Assembly (NCBI GenBank): GCA_016184365.1
Contig: JACPCW010000096.1
Span: forward strand, 20,679 to 64,674
Direction of reading: 5' to 3'
Source: Candidatus Rokuibacteriota bacterium
GTDB taxonomy: Bacteria > Methylomirabilota > Methylomirabilia > Rokubacteriales > CSP1-6
DNA: 43,996 bases
In this document: one piece after another, positions 16,691 to 24,316 of the stretch
Numbering within the stretch: position 1 is the first letter of the stretch
How the letters are laid out: every line of letters begins with the position of its first letter
Notes under the pieces: model-generated
Told to the model about the DNA's origin: nothing
Databases searched by the model: none
What the model saw: only the letters and a program-made list of their open reading frames with translations
Program-made: the position numbers and the translations under genes

Positions 16691-17611
16691 ATGGCGCTCG
16701 CGCCCGCCGGCACCGTCGACCTGCCGCCGCACGCCGGCGCCGGCGGCTTCGACCATGCCGCGGTCGATTCCGCCGGACGCGTGTACGTCGCTCACACGGC
16801 CAACGACGCGATCGATGTCATCGACGGCGCGACGCGCCGGTACGTTCGCTCGATCCCCGGCCTGCGCGCCGTCGCCGGCGCGCTCGTGTCCGATGACGAT
16901 CTCCTGTTCACGTCCAATCGCGGCGAGAACACGGTGGGCATCGTTCCGGCGGCCGACGGGACGGTCATCACGAAGGTCAAGGTCGGCGTCCGGCCGAACG
17001 GCCTCGCGTACGATCCCGGCCGGCGGCGGCTGCTCGCGGCGAACGTCGGCGCCGCCGCCGTCCGCGACTCGTTCACGCTGTCGATCGTCGATGTCGACAG
17101 GGAGACGCGCATCGCCGAGATTCCCGTGGCCGGCCGGACGCGGTGGGCGGTGTTCGACCCCGGCGCCGACGTCTTCCACGTCAACGTCGCCGATCCGCCG
17201 CAGATCGTCACGCTGAGCGCCGGCGACCCCATGGTCGTCCAGCGGATCGTTCCGGTCCCGAGCCCGGGACCGCACGGCCTCGATCTCGACGCCGCGGGGC
17301 GACGGCTGTTCTGCGCGTGCGACGGTCGGGCGCTCATCGAGATCGACGCCGACTCCGGGGACATCGGGCGGACCGCCGCGCTCAGCGGCGCTCCGGACGT
17401 CATCTTCTTCAACGCGGCGCTCGGATGTCTCTACGTCGCCGTCGGCGAGCCCGGCGTCATCGAGGTCTTCGACGTGCGCGCGATGCGCCGCCGGGAGTCG
17501 CTGGCGACCGAGCCCGGCGCGCACACGCTGGCGTTCGACGCCGCGTCGCAGACCGTCTATGTGTTCCTGCCGGTCACGCACCGCGCCGCGGTCTACGTCG
17601 AGCGGCCGTGA
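16691..17611 (+). CDS. YncE-like beta-propeller protein
   Basis: The product has 306 residues composed of six or seven repeats of about 42 residues, each with a D-x-A/G-type strand pair: GRVYVAHTANDAIDVIDGAT, DDLLFTSNRGENTVGIVPAA, RRLLAANVGAAAVRDSFTLS, GCLYVAVGEPGVIEVFDVRA and QTVYVFLPVTHRAAVYVE. This is the YncE/YVTN beta-propeller pattern. I see no signal peptide, so it may be cytosolic. The family has no common activity. It lies directly behind chrB, and homologous propellers beside chrB genes may be accessory to the chromate response (inference). It converges on modB with a 3-bp gap and no obvious terminator. Confidence 0.8.
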   Translation: MALAPAGTVDLPPHAGAGGFDHAAVDSAGRVYVAHTANDAIDVIDGATRRYVRSIPGLRAVAGALVSDDDLLFTSNRGENTVGIVPAADGTVITKVKVGVRPNGLAYDPGRRRLLAANVGAAAVRDSFTLSIVDVDRETRIAEIPVAGRTRWAVFDPGADVFHVNVADPPQIVTLSAGDPMVVQRIVPVPSPGPHGLDLDAAGRRLFCACDGRALIEIDADSGDIGRTAALSGAPDVIFFNAALGCLYVAVGEPGVIEVFDVRAMRRRESLATEPGAHTLAFDAASQTVYVFLPVTHRAAVYVERP

Positions 17612-17614
17612 CGA

Positions 17615-18268
17615 TCAGTAGCGCAGGCGGGCGAATCGCGACGCGACGAGGAGTCCGGCGAGCGCCACGACGACGGCAACGACGGCCAGCGTGTTGGCTT
17701 CACGCATGGCGTTGGCCTGCACGTGATCGTAGATCGCGATCGGCAGCGTCTGTGTCCGTCCCGGGATGTTGCCCGCCACCATCAGCGTGATGCCGAAATC
17801 GCCGAACGCCCGGCAGAACGCGAGCCCGGTTCCGGCCGCGACCGACCGCCACGCCAGCGGAAGTGTGATGCCCGAGAAGACGCTCCATTCATACCGGCCG
17901 AGCGTGCGTGCGGCGTCCTGCAGCTGCCGGTCGACCGACTCGAATCCCGCCTGCGCCGCGCGGACCAGCAGCGGAAAGGACCCGAGCGCGGCCGCCAGCA
18001 CCGCGGCGCGCCACGTGAACGCCAGTTCCACGCCCGCCGCATCGAACACGCGGCCGACCGGTCCGTGCCGGCTGATGAGGAGCAGAAGGTAATAGCCGAG
18101 GACGGTGGGCGGCAGCACGAGCGGCGTCATGACCGCCGCACCGACGAGCTGGCGGAGCCGCGACGATCGCCGCGACAACCACCACGCGGTGGGCAGCCCG
18201 ACGAGCATGGTGAGCGCGGTCGCGAGCAACGACACCTGCACCGACAGGAGCAATGGAAACCAGTCCAC
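17615..18268 (-). CDS. modB: Molybdate ABC transporter permease ModB
   Basis: The product has 217 residues with five membrane segments and the ModB fold. Signatures are TPLVLPPTVLGYYLLLLISR, AALGSFPLLVRAAQAGFESV, the ATPase-docking loop DAARTLGRYEWSVFSGITLP and AFGDFGITLMVAGNIPGRTQ. It forms the channel for molybdate across the inner membrane. It lies 3 bp downstream of modA on the minus strand, while the ATPase gene modC is divergent. Confidence 0.94.
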   Translation of the reverse strand: MDWFPLLLSVQVSLLATALTMLVGLPTAWWLSRRSSRLRQLVGAAVMTPLVLPPTVLGYYLLLLISRHGPVGRVFDAAGVELAFTWRAAVLAAALGSFPLLVRAAQAGFESVDRQLQDAARTLGRYEWSVFSGITLPLAWRSVAAGTGLAFCRAFGDFGITLMVAGNIPGRTQTLPIAIYDHVQANAMREANTLAVVAVVVALAGLLVASRFARLRY

Positions 18269-18271
18269 GGC

Positions 18272-19027
18272 TCAGAAGTCTCCGGGCAGGAGGAACCCGA
18301 ACCGCTTCATGATCGGACGCGCGTCCGGGCCGTTCACGAACCGGATGAACGCCATGCCGAGCTGTGGGACGGCGCTGCGTCGTACCACGGCAGCGACCTG
18401 GTTCAACGGCTGATGGAGCGATGGCTCGATGGGCGTCCATACGATCTCGGCGACGTTCGCGACCGAGAGCGCAACGATGCCGGCGTCGGCCGCGCCCGAT
18501 TGCACGAACTGCAGCGCGTGCCGGACGTTCTCGCCATAGACGAGCTTCGGCGTCAGCGTGTCCCAGAGACCGACGGCGCGAAGCGCCTGCTCGGCCGCCT
18601 TGCCGTACGGCGCGTGCTGCGGGTTCGCGATGGCGATCTTCCTGATGTCCGGTCCCGTCAGCTGACGCAGGTCCGTGAGCTTCGTTCCGACGCGACGGCC
18701 GGTCGCGAGCACGATGCGCCCCCGGGCATAGAGCGTCCGGGTCTCGGCGACGACGTGGCCCCGCGCGACGAGGTCGTCGACGAACGTCTCGTTCGCCGCG
18801 AAGAACACGTCGGCCGGAGCGCCGGCCGCGATCTGATGCGCGAAGTTTCCGGTGGAGCCGACGCCGAGCGTCACCCGCGCGCCGGTCGCGCGCTCGAACA
18901 GCGGCACGATCTCCTTGAACGCGAAGGCCAGGTCGGCCGCGGCGAAGACGGTGAGCTTCGGGCCGGCGTGCGCCGCATGAGTCGCGAGAAGGACGAGCAC
19001 GGCCAGCGAGACGAACGCGCGGCGCAT
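18272..19027 (-). CDS. modA: Molybdate ABC transporter, periplasmic binding protein ModA
   Basis: The product has 251 residues with a signal peptide (MRRAFVSLAVLVLLATHAAHA). Mature motifs are LTVFAAADLAFAFKEIVPLF, GSTGNFAHQIAAGAPADVFF, IAIANPQHAPYGKAAEQALR and GENVRHALQFVQSGAADAGI, all characteristic of ModA. It captures molybdate by hydrogen bonds from Ser, Ala and Tyr side and main chains. Its start is 83 bp from the start of divergent modC, so both sides of the system could be controlled from one intergenic region. I see no ModE-box-like repeat there. Confidence 0.94.
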   Translation of the reverse strand: MRRAFVSLAVLVLLATHAAHAGPKLTVFAAADLAFAFKEIVPLFERATGARVTLGVGSTGNFAHQIAAGAPADVFFAANETFVDDLVARGHVVAETRTLYARGRIVLATGRRVGTKLTDLRQLTGPDIRKIAIANPQHAPYGKAAEQALRAVGLWDTLTPKLVYGENVRHALQFVQSGAADAGIVALSVANVAEIVWTPIEPSLHQPLNQVAAVVRRSAVPQLGMAFIRFVNGPDARPIMKRFGFLLPGDF

Positions 19028-19110
19028 CAGTCGACGTCGCCCCCGGGCATCGTGCGCGGATTATCGCATCGTCCCGTCGCGGCCGGCGCGTCGCGGGCTA
19101 AGATCGCGCT

Positions 19111-20259
19111 GTGACGGCCACCGCGCTGAATGCCCGTGATCGACTCGACGTTCGGCTGCGGAAGCAGCTGCCCGGGTTCACGCTCGACGTGGCATGGACC
19201 GCGGGCGACGGCGTCGTCGCGCTCTTCGGCCCGTCGGGCGCCGGCAAGACGCTCACGCTCCAGTGTCTCGCCGGGCTCGTGCGGCCGGATATCGGGCGCA
19301 TCGTCGTCGACGGCCGCGTCTGCGTCGACACCGCGGCCGGCATCGAGCTTGCGCCGCAGCAGCGACGACTCGGCTACGTCTTCCAGGGCTACGCCCTCTT
19401 TCCGCATCTCACCGTTGCCGCGAACGTCGCCTTCGGCCTGCGCGACCGCCCGCGCGCGGAGCGTGACGCGCGCGTGCGCACGGTGCTCGCGCGCCTCGGC
19501 CTCGACGGACTGGGCGAGCGCTGGCCGCGCGATCTGTCCGGCGGCCAGCGGCAGCGCGTCGCGCTCGGCCGTGCGCTCGCGATCGACCCGGCGCTGCTCC
19601 TGCTCGACGAGCCGCTCTCCGCGCTCGACCTGCCGCTGCGCCAGGCGCTGCGCGAGGAGCTCCGGCGGATTCTCGAGGACTGGGCGATTCCCGCCGTGAT
19701 CGTCACGCACGATTTCACCGAGGCGTACCGCCTCGGCGATCGGATCGTCGTCTACGAGGCGGGACACGTCGTGCAGGACGCGCCGCGCGACGAGCTGCTG
19801 TGGCGACCCGCCTCGGAGTCCGTCGCGCGGATCATCGGGATCCGCAACATCCTCCACGGCATCGTCGTGAAAGCCGTGCCGGATCGCATCCAGATCCGGT
19901 GGCGCGGTCTGACGCTCGAAGCCGTCAACTCGCCGACGCACGCCTATCTGCCGCCGCCCGATGCGCCGATCGCGTTCTTCATCCGGCCGGAATACGTGCG
20001 GCTCATCCGCAAGGACCGTGGACCCGCCGATCCGCGGCATCACATGAATCTGATGGCCGGCGTGATCGTCGCGCAGGAGGACTGGGGGACGACGTGGCGG
20101 CTGCGCGTCCGGCTCGACGAGCCGGGCTCGCCGGCGCAGGGCGACTGCGACCTCGAGGTCGAAGTCCCGCATCTCGTGTACGAGATTCTCGAGATCGATC
20201 AGGATCGGCGATGGCAGTTCTCGATTCACCGCGGCTCGATTCATCCGCTGCCGTCGTGA
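19111..20259 (+). CDS. modC: Molybdate ABC transporter ATP-binding protein ModC
   Basis: The product has 382 residues. The ATPase domain (about 1-235) has Walker A GPSGAGKTLT, Q-loop FQGYALFPHLTVAANVAFGL, signature LSGGQRQRVALGRAL, Walker B LLLLDEPLSALD and H-loop VTHDFTEAYRLGD. The C-terminal region (about 285-370) resembles a TOBE/MOP-type oxyanion-binding domain. It likely powers uptake by ModB and ModA, encoded on the other strand. The GTG start at 19111 follows a -10-like TAAGAT (19099-19104) by only 6 bp, so the mRNA may be leaderless. The stop overlaps tupC (GTGA). Confidence 0.88.
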   Translation: MTATALNARDRLDVRLRKQLPGFTLDVAWTAGDGVVALFGPSGAGKTLTLQCLAGLVRPDIGRIVVDGRVCVDTAAGIELAPQQRRLGYVFQGYALFPHLTVAANVAFGLRDRPRAERDARVRTVLARLGLDGLGERWPRDLSGGQRQRVALGRALAIDPALLLLDEPLSALDLPLRQALREELRRILEDWAIPAVIVTHDFTEAYRLGDRIVVYEAGHVVQDAPRDELLWRPASESVARIIGIRNILHGIVVKAVPDRIQIRWRGLTLEAVNSPTHAYLPPPDAPIAFFIRPEYVRLIRKDRGPADPRHHMNLMAGVIVAQEDWGTTWRLRVRLDEPGSPAQGDCDLEVEVPHLVYEILEIDQDRRWQFSIHRGSIHPLPS

Positions 20260-21344
20260 CGCCGGCGCTGGTACTCGCCGGCGTGCGCGTGCGCTACGGC
20301 AGCGCCGACGCGCTGTCGGTCGAGGCGCTCGACGTCCGCGACGGCGAGACGCTGGCGGTCATCGGACCGAACGGCAGCGGGAAATCGACGCTGCTGCGGG
20401 TGCTCGGGCTGCTCGAGCGGCCGACGTCGGGCGAGGTGCGCTTCCGCGGACGGCCCGTCGACGCCGGGAGCGCGCTGGCCGAGCGGCGTCAGATGGCGAC
20501 CGTGTTCCAGCAGCCGCTGCTCGCCGACATGCGGGTGCGCGACAACGTCGCGCTCGGTCTGGCCTTCCGCGGGGTGCCGCCGGCCGCGCGCGCGCCGCGC
20601 GTGCTGCGCTGGCTCGAGCGGTTCGGCGTCGCCGCGCTCGCGTCGCGCCGCGCGACGACGCTCTCGGGCGGCGAAGCGCAGCGTGTCGCGCTCGCGCGCG
20701 CGCTGGTGGTCGAGCCGACGGTGCTGCTGCTCGACGAGCCGTTCGCGGCGCTCGATGAACCGACGCGCCAGGCCCTCGTCGCCGATCTCGGCGCGATCCT
20801 CCGCGCCGATCGCGTCACGACCGTGCTCGTCACGCACGACCGCGGAGAAGCGCAGGCGCTCGCCGACCGCGTCGCCGTGCTGCTGGACGGACGCGTGCAC
20901 CAGCTGGACGACGCCGCGCGCGTTTTCAGCGCTCCGGCGTCGGAACCGGTCGCGCGCTTCGTCGGCGTCGAGACGATCGTCGCCGGCGAGGTGGTCGGGG
21001 AGGCCGGCGGCGTGACGATCGTCGGCGTCGCCGGACGCACGATCGAAGTCGCGGGTGCCGCGACGCGCGGCGCGCACGTCCGCGTCTGCATCCGGCCGGA
21101 AGACGTCACGCTCGCGCAGCCCGCCGAGCACGCGGCGCGGTCGAGCGCGCGCAATCACCTCGCGGGAACGATCACGACGATCACGCCCGCGGCGGGACAC
21201 GTCCGCATCGTCGTCGATTGCGGGTTTCCGCTCGTCGCGGCCGTCACGTCGCGGTCCGTGACCGAGCTCGGTCTGAGACCGGGCGCGCGCGTGGTCGCGA
21301 TCTTCAAGGCGAGCGCGGCGCATCTCCTGTCGGGACGGCCATGA
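20256..21344 (+). CDS. tupC: Tungstate/molybdate ABC transporter ATP-binding protein (TupC-like)
   Basis: The product has 362 residues from GTG 20256, which overlaps the modC stop. An upstream in-frame ATG at 20211 would add 15 residues. The ATPase domain has Walker A GPNGSGKSTL, Q-loop FQQPLLADMRVRDNVALGL, signature LSGGEAQRVALARAL, Walker B VLLLDEPFAALD and H-loop VTHDRGEAQALAD. A C-terminal TOBE domain (RVCIRPEDVTL, NHLAGTITTITPAAGHVRIV) spans about 270-360. Short-spacer architecture and LTHLR-like Q-loop context (LLADMRVRDNV) fit TupC. It would serve TupA and TupB, 6 kb away, or share them with ModC. The split suggests that chr and mod genes were inserted into a tup operon. Confidence 0.82.
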   Translation: MTPALVLAGVRVRYGSADALSVEALDVRDGETLAVIGPNGSGKSTLLRVLGLLERPTSGEVRFRGRPVDAGSALAERRQMATVFQQPLLADMRVRDNVALGLAFRGVPPAARAPRVLRWLERFGVAALASRRATTLSGGEAQRVALARALVVEPTVLLLDEPFAALDEPTRQALVADLGAILRADRVTTVLVTHDRGEAQALADRVAVLLDGRVHQLDDAARVFSAPASEPVARFVGVETIVAGEVVGEAGGVTIVGVAGRTIEVAGAATRGAHVRVCIRPEDVTLAQPAEHAARSSARNHLAGTITTITPAAGHVRIVVDCGFPLVAAVTSRSVTELGLRPGARVVAIFKASAAHLLSGRP

Positions 21345-21455
21345 AACGCGCGCAGGCCGCGCGGCTCAGGATGGTGAGACGACGGCATCATGCAGCCCCG
21401 CCGGAGCTGTGCGAGACTCGAACGTGATGACGTCGGTGCGATGAGACATGGCGGC

Positions 21456-21485
21456 TTGACACCTCTCGACGACGAGAGCTATAAG
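21456..21485 (+). promoter_or_regulatory. Strong sigma70-type promoter for the DUF465 leader RNA
   Basis: The -35 is a perfect TTGACA (21456-21461). The -10 is TATAAG (21480-21485), 18 bp away. This is among the best consensus promoters in the window. Expected transcription start is near 21492, about 135 bp before the DUF465 start codon. Confidence 0.7.
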
Positions 21486-21491
21486 GTAGCC

Positions 21492-21582
21492 ACCCGTGAG
21501 CCTTGGAACTGAACGGGGGGCCATTCGACAAGCGACGTACGAGGCCAGCAGCCCGCAAGGGCGGCTGGCTTTTGTTGCTTTT
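21492..21582 (+). ncRNA. Structured leader or small RNA ending at an intrinsic terminator
   Basis: About 90 nt run from the predicted start to a terminator. An upstream stem can form between CCCGT (21495-21499) and ACGGG (21513-21519 region). It is followed by a single-stranded-looking stretch with GACAAGCGACGTACGA and then the terminator hairpin. No protein frame of merit covers it. It could be a free small RNA or an attenuator for the DUF465/moaC transcript. I do not recognise a known riboswitch; a molybdenum-cofactor riboswitch would be larger and has a different core. Confidence 0.5.
21544..21582 (+). terminator. Intrinsic terminator inside the DUF465 leader
   Basis: Left arm GCCAGC-A-GCCC (21544-21554), tetraloop GCAA, right arm GGGC-G-GCTGGC (21559-21569), followed at once by TTTTGTTGCTTTT. 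There are ten Watson-Crick pairs with one A-G mismatch and a U-rich tail. It lies 46 bp upstream of the start codon, so it would stop transcription before the gene unless bypassed. Confidence 0.75.
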
Positions 21583-21627
21583 ACACCCACCCGCCACGCT
21601 GAGTACCGACAGAGGGAGGGCACACGC

Positions 21628-21855
21628 ATGGATCGGGAGACCCTCATCGAGCGATTGACGGCCGAGAACGAGGAGTTCCGGCGCCTCCGTGAAGAGCATC
21701 ACCGGCACGACATCGATCTCGAGGCGCTCAAGGGAACGGCCCCGCTCTCGGCTGACCAACAGTGGCGTATCACCGAGCTCAAGAAGCTCAAGCTGATGGC
21801 GAAGGACCGGATGGAGAGTCTCATCCGTCAGGCGTCTTCGCGCGTCGCCGTCTGA
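21628..21855 (+). CDS. DUF465 (YdcH-like) small helical protein
   Basis: The product has 75 residues, nearly all helical and charged, with the DUF465 pattern: [51 protein letters not shown] and DRMESLIR. Family members are small coiled-coil-like cytosolic proteins of unknown function, common in proteobacteria and relatives. The start at ATG 21628 has a GGGAGGG ribosome binding site; longer in-frame upstream codons run through the leader terminator and are rejected. The gene overlaps the probable start of moaC and is expressed from a strong promoter with a terminator in its leader. Confidence 0.85.
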   Translation: MDRETLIERLTAENEEFRRLREEHHRHDIDLEALKGTAPLSADQQWRITELKKLKLMAKDRMESLIRQASSRVAV

Positions 21856-22382
21856 CCTCCGACCGAAGTCAGAGGCCCAAGAGGCCGCGGCCGACCGCCG
21901 GGTCGTTCCGCGGCCTCACGCATCTGTCCTCCCGCGGCGAAGCCCGCATGGTCGACGTCTCCGCGAAGGCGGAGACCGCTCGTGAAGCCGTCGCCCGCGC
22001 CACCCTCCGCATGAGCCGCGCGACGCTGCGCGCCGTGCGACTCGGGAACGCGCCGAAGGGCGACGTCCTCGGCGTCGCGCGCACCGCGGGCGTCCTCGCC
22101 GCGAAGCGCACGCCGGATCTCATCCCGCTCTGCCACCCGCTCCGCATCACCGGCGTCGACGTCACGTTCGCGCCCGACGAGCGCCGCGGCGAGCTGACCG
22201 TCGAGGCCCGCGTGCGCACCGTCGACAAGACCGGCGTCGAGATGGAGGCGCTCACGGCCGTCGCCGTCGCCGCGCTCACCGTGTACGACATGGTGAAGGC
22301 CCTGGAGAAGGGCGTGACGATCGTCGCCCTCGGGCTCGTCGAGAAGATCGGCGGCAAGTCCGGTCACTGGCGGCGCACGTGA
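21852..22382 (+). CDS. moaC: Cyclic pyranopterin monophosphate synthase MoaC
   Basis: MoaC converts the MoaA product to cyclic pyranopterin monophosphate, the first stable intermediate of molybdenum cofactor synthesis. Signatures are [20 protein letters not shown], the active-site [35 protein letters not shown] and [14 protein letters not shown]. coli MoaC also begins with a QLTHI...GEAHMVDVSAK segment, so the true start must lie before 21915. No ATG, GTG or TTG exists in frame between 21765 and 21947. The candidates are CTG 21852, which overlaps the DUF465 stop (CTGA), or ATG 21762 deep inside the upstream gene. I list CTG, giving 176 residues; an ATG at 21948 would remove conserved residues. 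The gene fits the molybdate/tungstate island. Confidence 0.88.
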   Translation: MTSDRSQRPKRPRPTAGSFRGLTHLSSRGEARMVDVSAKAETAREAVARATLRMSRATLRAVRLGNAPKGDVLGVARTAGVLAAKRTPDLIPLCHPLRITGVDVTFAPDERRGELTVEARVRTVDKTGVEMEALTAVAVAALTVYDMVKALEKGVTIVALGLVEKIGGKSGHWRRT

Positions 22383-23506
22383 AGACGGCGCTCGTGCATT
22401 CGGAGGCCTACACGGACTTCGATTACGGTCCGGAGCATCCCCTGCGCATGGAGCGGCTCGGGCTCACGTGGCGTCTGATGCAGGCGTATGGGCTCACGTC
22501 GCTGCCCGGCACGACGGTCGTCACGCCGGGCCCCGCCGAGGAATCGGAGATCGCGGAATTCCATACGCAGGAGTACATCGACGTGCTGAAGGCTGCGGAC
22601 GGCGGCCAGATTCCGCGGCACGCGGATGTCTACGGTCTCGGGTACGGCGACAACCCGGTGTTTCCGGGCGTGTGGCGCGTCGCGCGTCTCATCGCGGGCG
22701 GGTCGCTCCTCGCCGCCGATCTCGTCGGTCGTGGCGACGTGCAGCGCGCGTTCCATTTCGCCGGCGGCCTGCATCACGCGCACGCCGGCCGCGCGTCCGG
22801 CTTCTGCTACGTCAACGATCCGGTGCTCGCGATCCTCCGCCTGCGCCGCCACGGACTGCGCGTCGCGTACATCGACATCGACGCCCACCACGGCGACGGC
22901 GTGCAGGAAGCGTTCTACGCGGACCCCGACGTGCTGACGATCTCCACGCACGAGCGCGGCGACCGGCTCTTCCCGGGCACCGGGTTCGTCGAGGAAGTCG
23001 GCGAGGCCGGCGGCGTCGGCTACTCGGTGAACCTGCCGCTCGAGGCCTTCACCGACTCGGAGATCTTTCTCTCGGCGTTCGAGGACGTCGTGCCGCCGCT
23101 GATGCGGTCATTCCGGCCCGACGCCGTCGTCGCGCAGCTCGGGATCGACGCGCACCGCACCGATCCGCTGACGCATCTCGCGCTCGACGTGCAGGGGTTC
23201 GCGCGCGCCGTCCAGCGGATCGCCGAGATGTCGCCGCGACTCGTCGCGCTCGGTGGTGGCGGCTACGACCTGCGCAACGTCGCGCGCGGGTGGACGCTCG
23301 CGTGGGCCATCCTGAACGACCGCGAGCTGCCGCCGGAGCTGCCCGAATCGTTCCGCGAGGACATCGAGCGGTACGAGTTCGACGTGCCGTTCCTGCTCGA
23401 CGAGCCGGTCGCGCTGCACGACGACACGCGACGCCGGGTCAACGAGTACGTGACCCGCCAGGTCGCGGCGGTCCGCCGCCTGATCTTCCCGCTGCACGGG
23501 ATGTAG
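22379..23506 (+). CDS. Histone deacetylase-superfamily protein (AcuC-like)
   Basis: The product has 375 residues of the arginase/deacetylase fold, typical of acetoin-utilisation AcuC proteins, which deacetylate lysines (for example on acetyl-CoA synthetase). Active-site features are in order: [20 protein letters not shown] with the His-His pair, [17 protein letters not shown] with zinc-ligand Asp and His, [21 protein letters not shown] with the second Asp ligand, and [13 protein letters not shown] with the catalytic Tyr. GTG start at 22379 overlaps the moaC stop (GTGA). No acu or acs genes are nearby, so its substrate is unknown. Confidence 0.9.
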   Translation: MKTALVHSEAYTDFDYGPEHPLRMERLGLTWRLMQAYGLTSLPGTTVVTPGPAEESEIAEFHTQEYIDVLKAADGGQIPRHADVYGLGYGDNPVFPGVWRVARLIAGGSLLAADLVGRGDVQRAFHFAGGLHHAHAGRASGFCYVNDPVLAILRLRRHGLRVAYIDIDAHHGDGVQEAFYADPDVLTISTHERGDRLFPGTGFVEEVGEAGGVGYSVNLPLEAFTDSEIFLSAFEDVVPPLMRSFRPDAVVAQLGIDAHRTDPLTHLALDVQGFARAVQRIAEMSPRLVALGGGGYDLRNVARGWTLAWAILNDRELPPELPESFREDIERYEFDVPFLLDEPVALHDDTRRRVNEYVTRQVAAVRRLIFPLHGM

Positions 23507-23579
23507 CGGGCACGCGCCTGCTCCGAGCGCCTCGCACCCCGCGTGCTACAGTGATTCATTGCGGTCGCGGAGGGGTGAC

Positions 23580-24197
23580 GTGCGCGGAGTGCTGATCACG
23601 TTCGAGGGCGTCGAAGGGTCCGGGAAATCGACCCAGCTGACGCGCCTCGCCCGCCATCTGACGCGCGCCGGGCATCGCGTGGAACAGACGCGCGAGCCGC
23701 ACGGCACGCAGGTCGGCGCGTCGATCCGGCGTCTCTTCGAAGCGCCCGCGATGGTGCCGCTCACCGAGGTGTTTCTGTTCATGGCCGCGCGCCATCAGCA
23801 TGTCGCCGAGAAGATCGGGCCGTGGCTCAAGCGCGGCCGCGTCGTGCTGTCCGATCGCTATACCGACGCGACGGTCGCGTACCAGGGGTATGGGCGCGGA
23901 CTCGATCCCGCGATGATCCGCGAGCTCAACGTGCGCGCGACGGGCGGTGTCCTGCCGGATCTCACGCTGCTGTTCGACGTCGATCCCGCCGAAGGGTTCC
24001 GCCGCATCGGCAAGCGCCGGCTCGACCGGTTCGAGCGCGAAGCGCTCGCGTTCCATCGGCGCGTGCGGCGCGGTTATCTCGACATCCAGCGCGCCGATCC
24101 GAAGCGCGTGCGCCTCGTGCGCGCCGGCCGCGCACCGGAAGTTGTCGAGCGCGAGATGTGCGAGATCGTCGACGAGTTCCTGGAGTCGCTCGCATGA
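23580..24197 (+). CDS. tmk: Thymidylate kinase
   Basis: The product has 205 residues and phosphorylates dTMP to dTDP. It carries the P-loop FEGVEGSGKSTQLTRLARHL, the DR[YH] motif LSDRYTDATVAYQGYGRGLD and the lid region RRIGKRRLDRFEREA. The start is GTG 23580 after a GGAGGGG ribosome binding site. The last seven codons (EFLESLA) are duplicated 119 bp downstream on the far side of element copy B, so the gene end seems to have been copied when the element arrived. It leads the coupled run of genes up to 32.5 kb. Confidence 0.93.
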   Translation: MRGVLITFEGVEGSGKSTQLTRLARHLTRAGHRVEQTREPHGTQVGASIRRLFEAPAMVPLTEVFLFMAARHQHVAEKIGPWLKRGRVVLSDRYTDATVAYQGYGRGLDPAMIRELNVRATGGVLPDLTLLFDVDPAEGFRRIGKRRLDRFEREALAFHRRVRRGYLDIQRADPKRVRLVRAGRAPEVVEREMCEIVDEFLESLA

Positions 24198-24312
24198 GTG
24201 AGCGTGTGATCGACGGGCGCGTCGGCTTCGCCGGGGCGCCCGGAGCGTTGGGGGGTCCGGGGGGCCATGTCGGGGCCCCCCGGCAGATCATCGAGTTCCT
24301 GGAGTCGCTCGC
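24173..24312 (+). repeat. 21-bp direct repeats flanking element copy B
   Basis: The 21 bases at 24173-24193, the end of tmk, recur exactly at 24292-24312, immediately before holB. Element copy B and a 20-bp lead-in lie between them. The first copy is followed by ATGA and the second by GTGA. The arrangement looks like a target-site duplication or a template-switch insertion. Confidence 0.85.
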
Positions 24313-24316
24313 GTGA
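24194..24316 (+). CDS. 40-codon mini-ORF created by element copy B
   Basis: ATG 24194 overlaps the tmk stop (ATGA) and the TGA at 24314-24316 overlaps the holB GTG (GTGA). The peptide reads MSERVIDGRVGFAGAPGALG, then GPGGHVGAPRQI, then EFLESLA, the duplicated end of Tmk. It carries ribosomes across the element and so keeps tmk and holB translationally coupled. Whether the peptide itself matters is unknown. Its middle part matches the element-encoded N termini at 28045 and 30701. Confidence 0.5.
   Translation: MSERVIDGRVGFAGAPGALGGPGGHVGAPRQIIEFLESLA
24214..24283 (+). repeat. Double-hairpin element, copy B
   Basis: Hairpin 2 at 24214-24242: arms CGGGCGC and GCGCCCG outside, CGGC and GCCG inside, loop TTC, internal mismatch GT/GG. 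Hairpin 1 at 24257-24283: left arm CCGGGGGGCC, loop ATGTCGG, right arm GGCCCCCCGG. It lies between tmk and holB. Confidence 0.92.

Noticed and set aside
21519..21532. GGGGGGCCATTCG as a possible ninth hairpin-element copy
   Set aside because: The loop differs (ATTCGAC, not ATGTCGG) and there is no complementary C-rich right arm.
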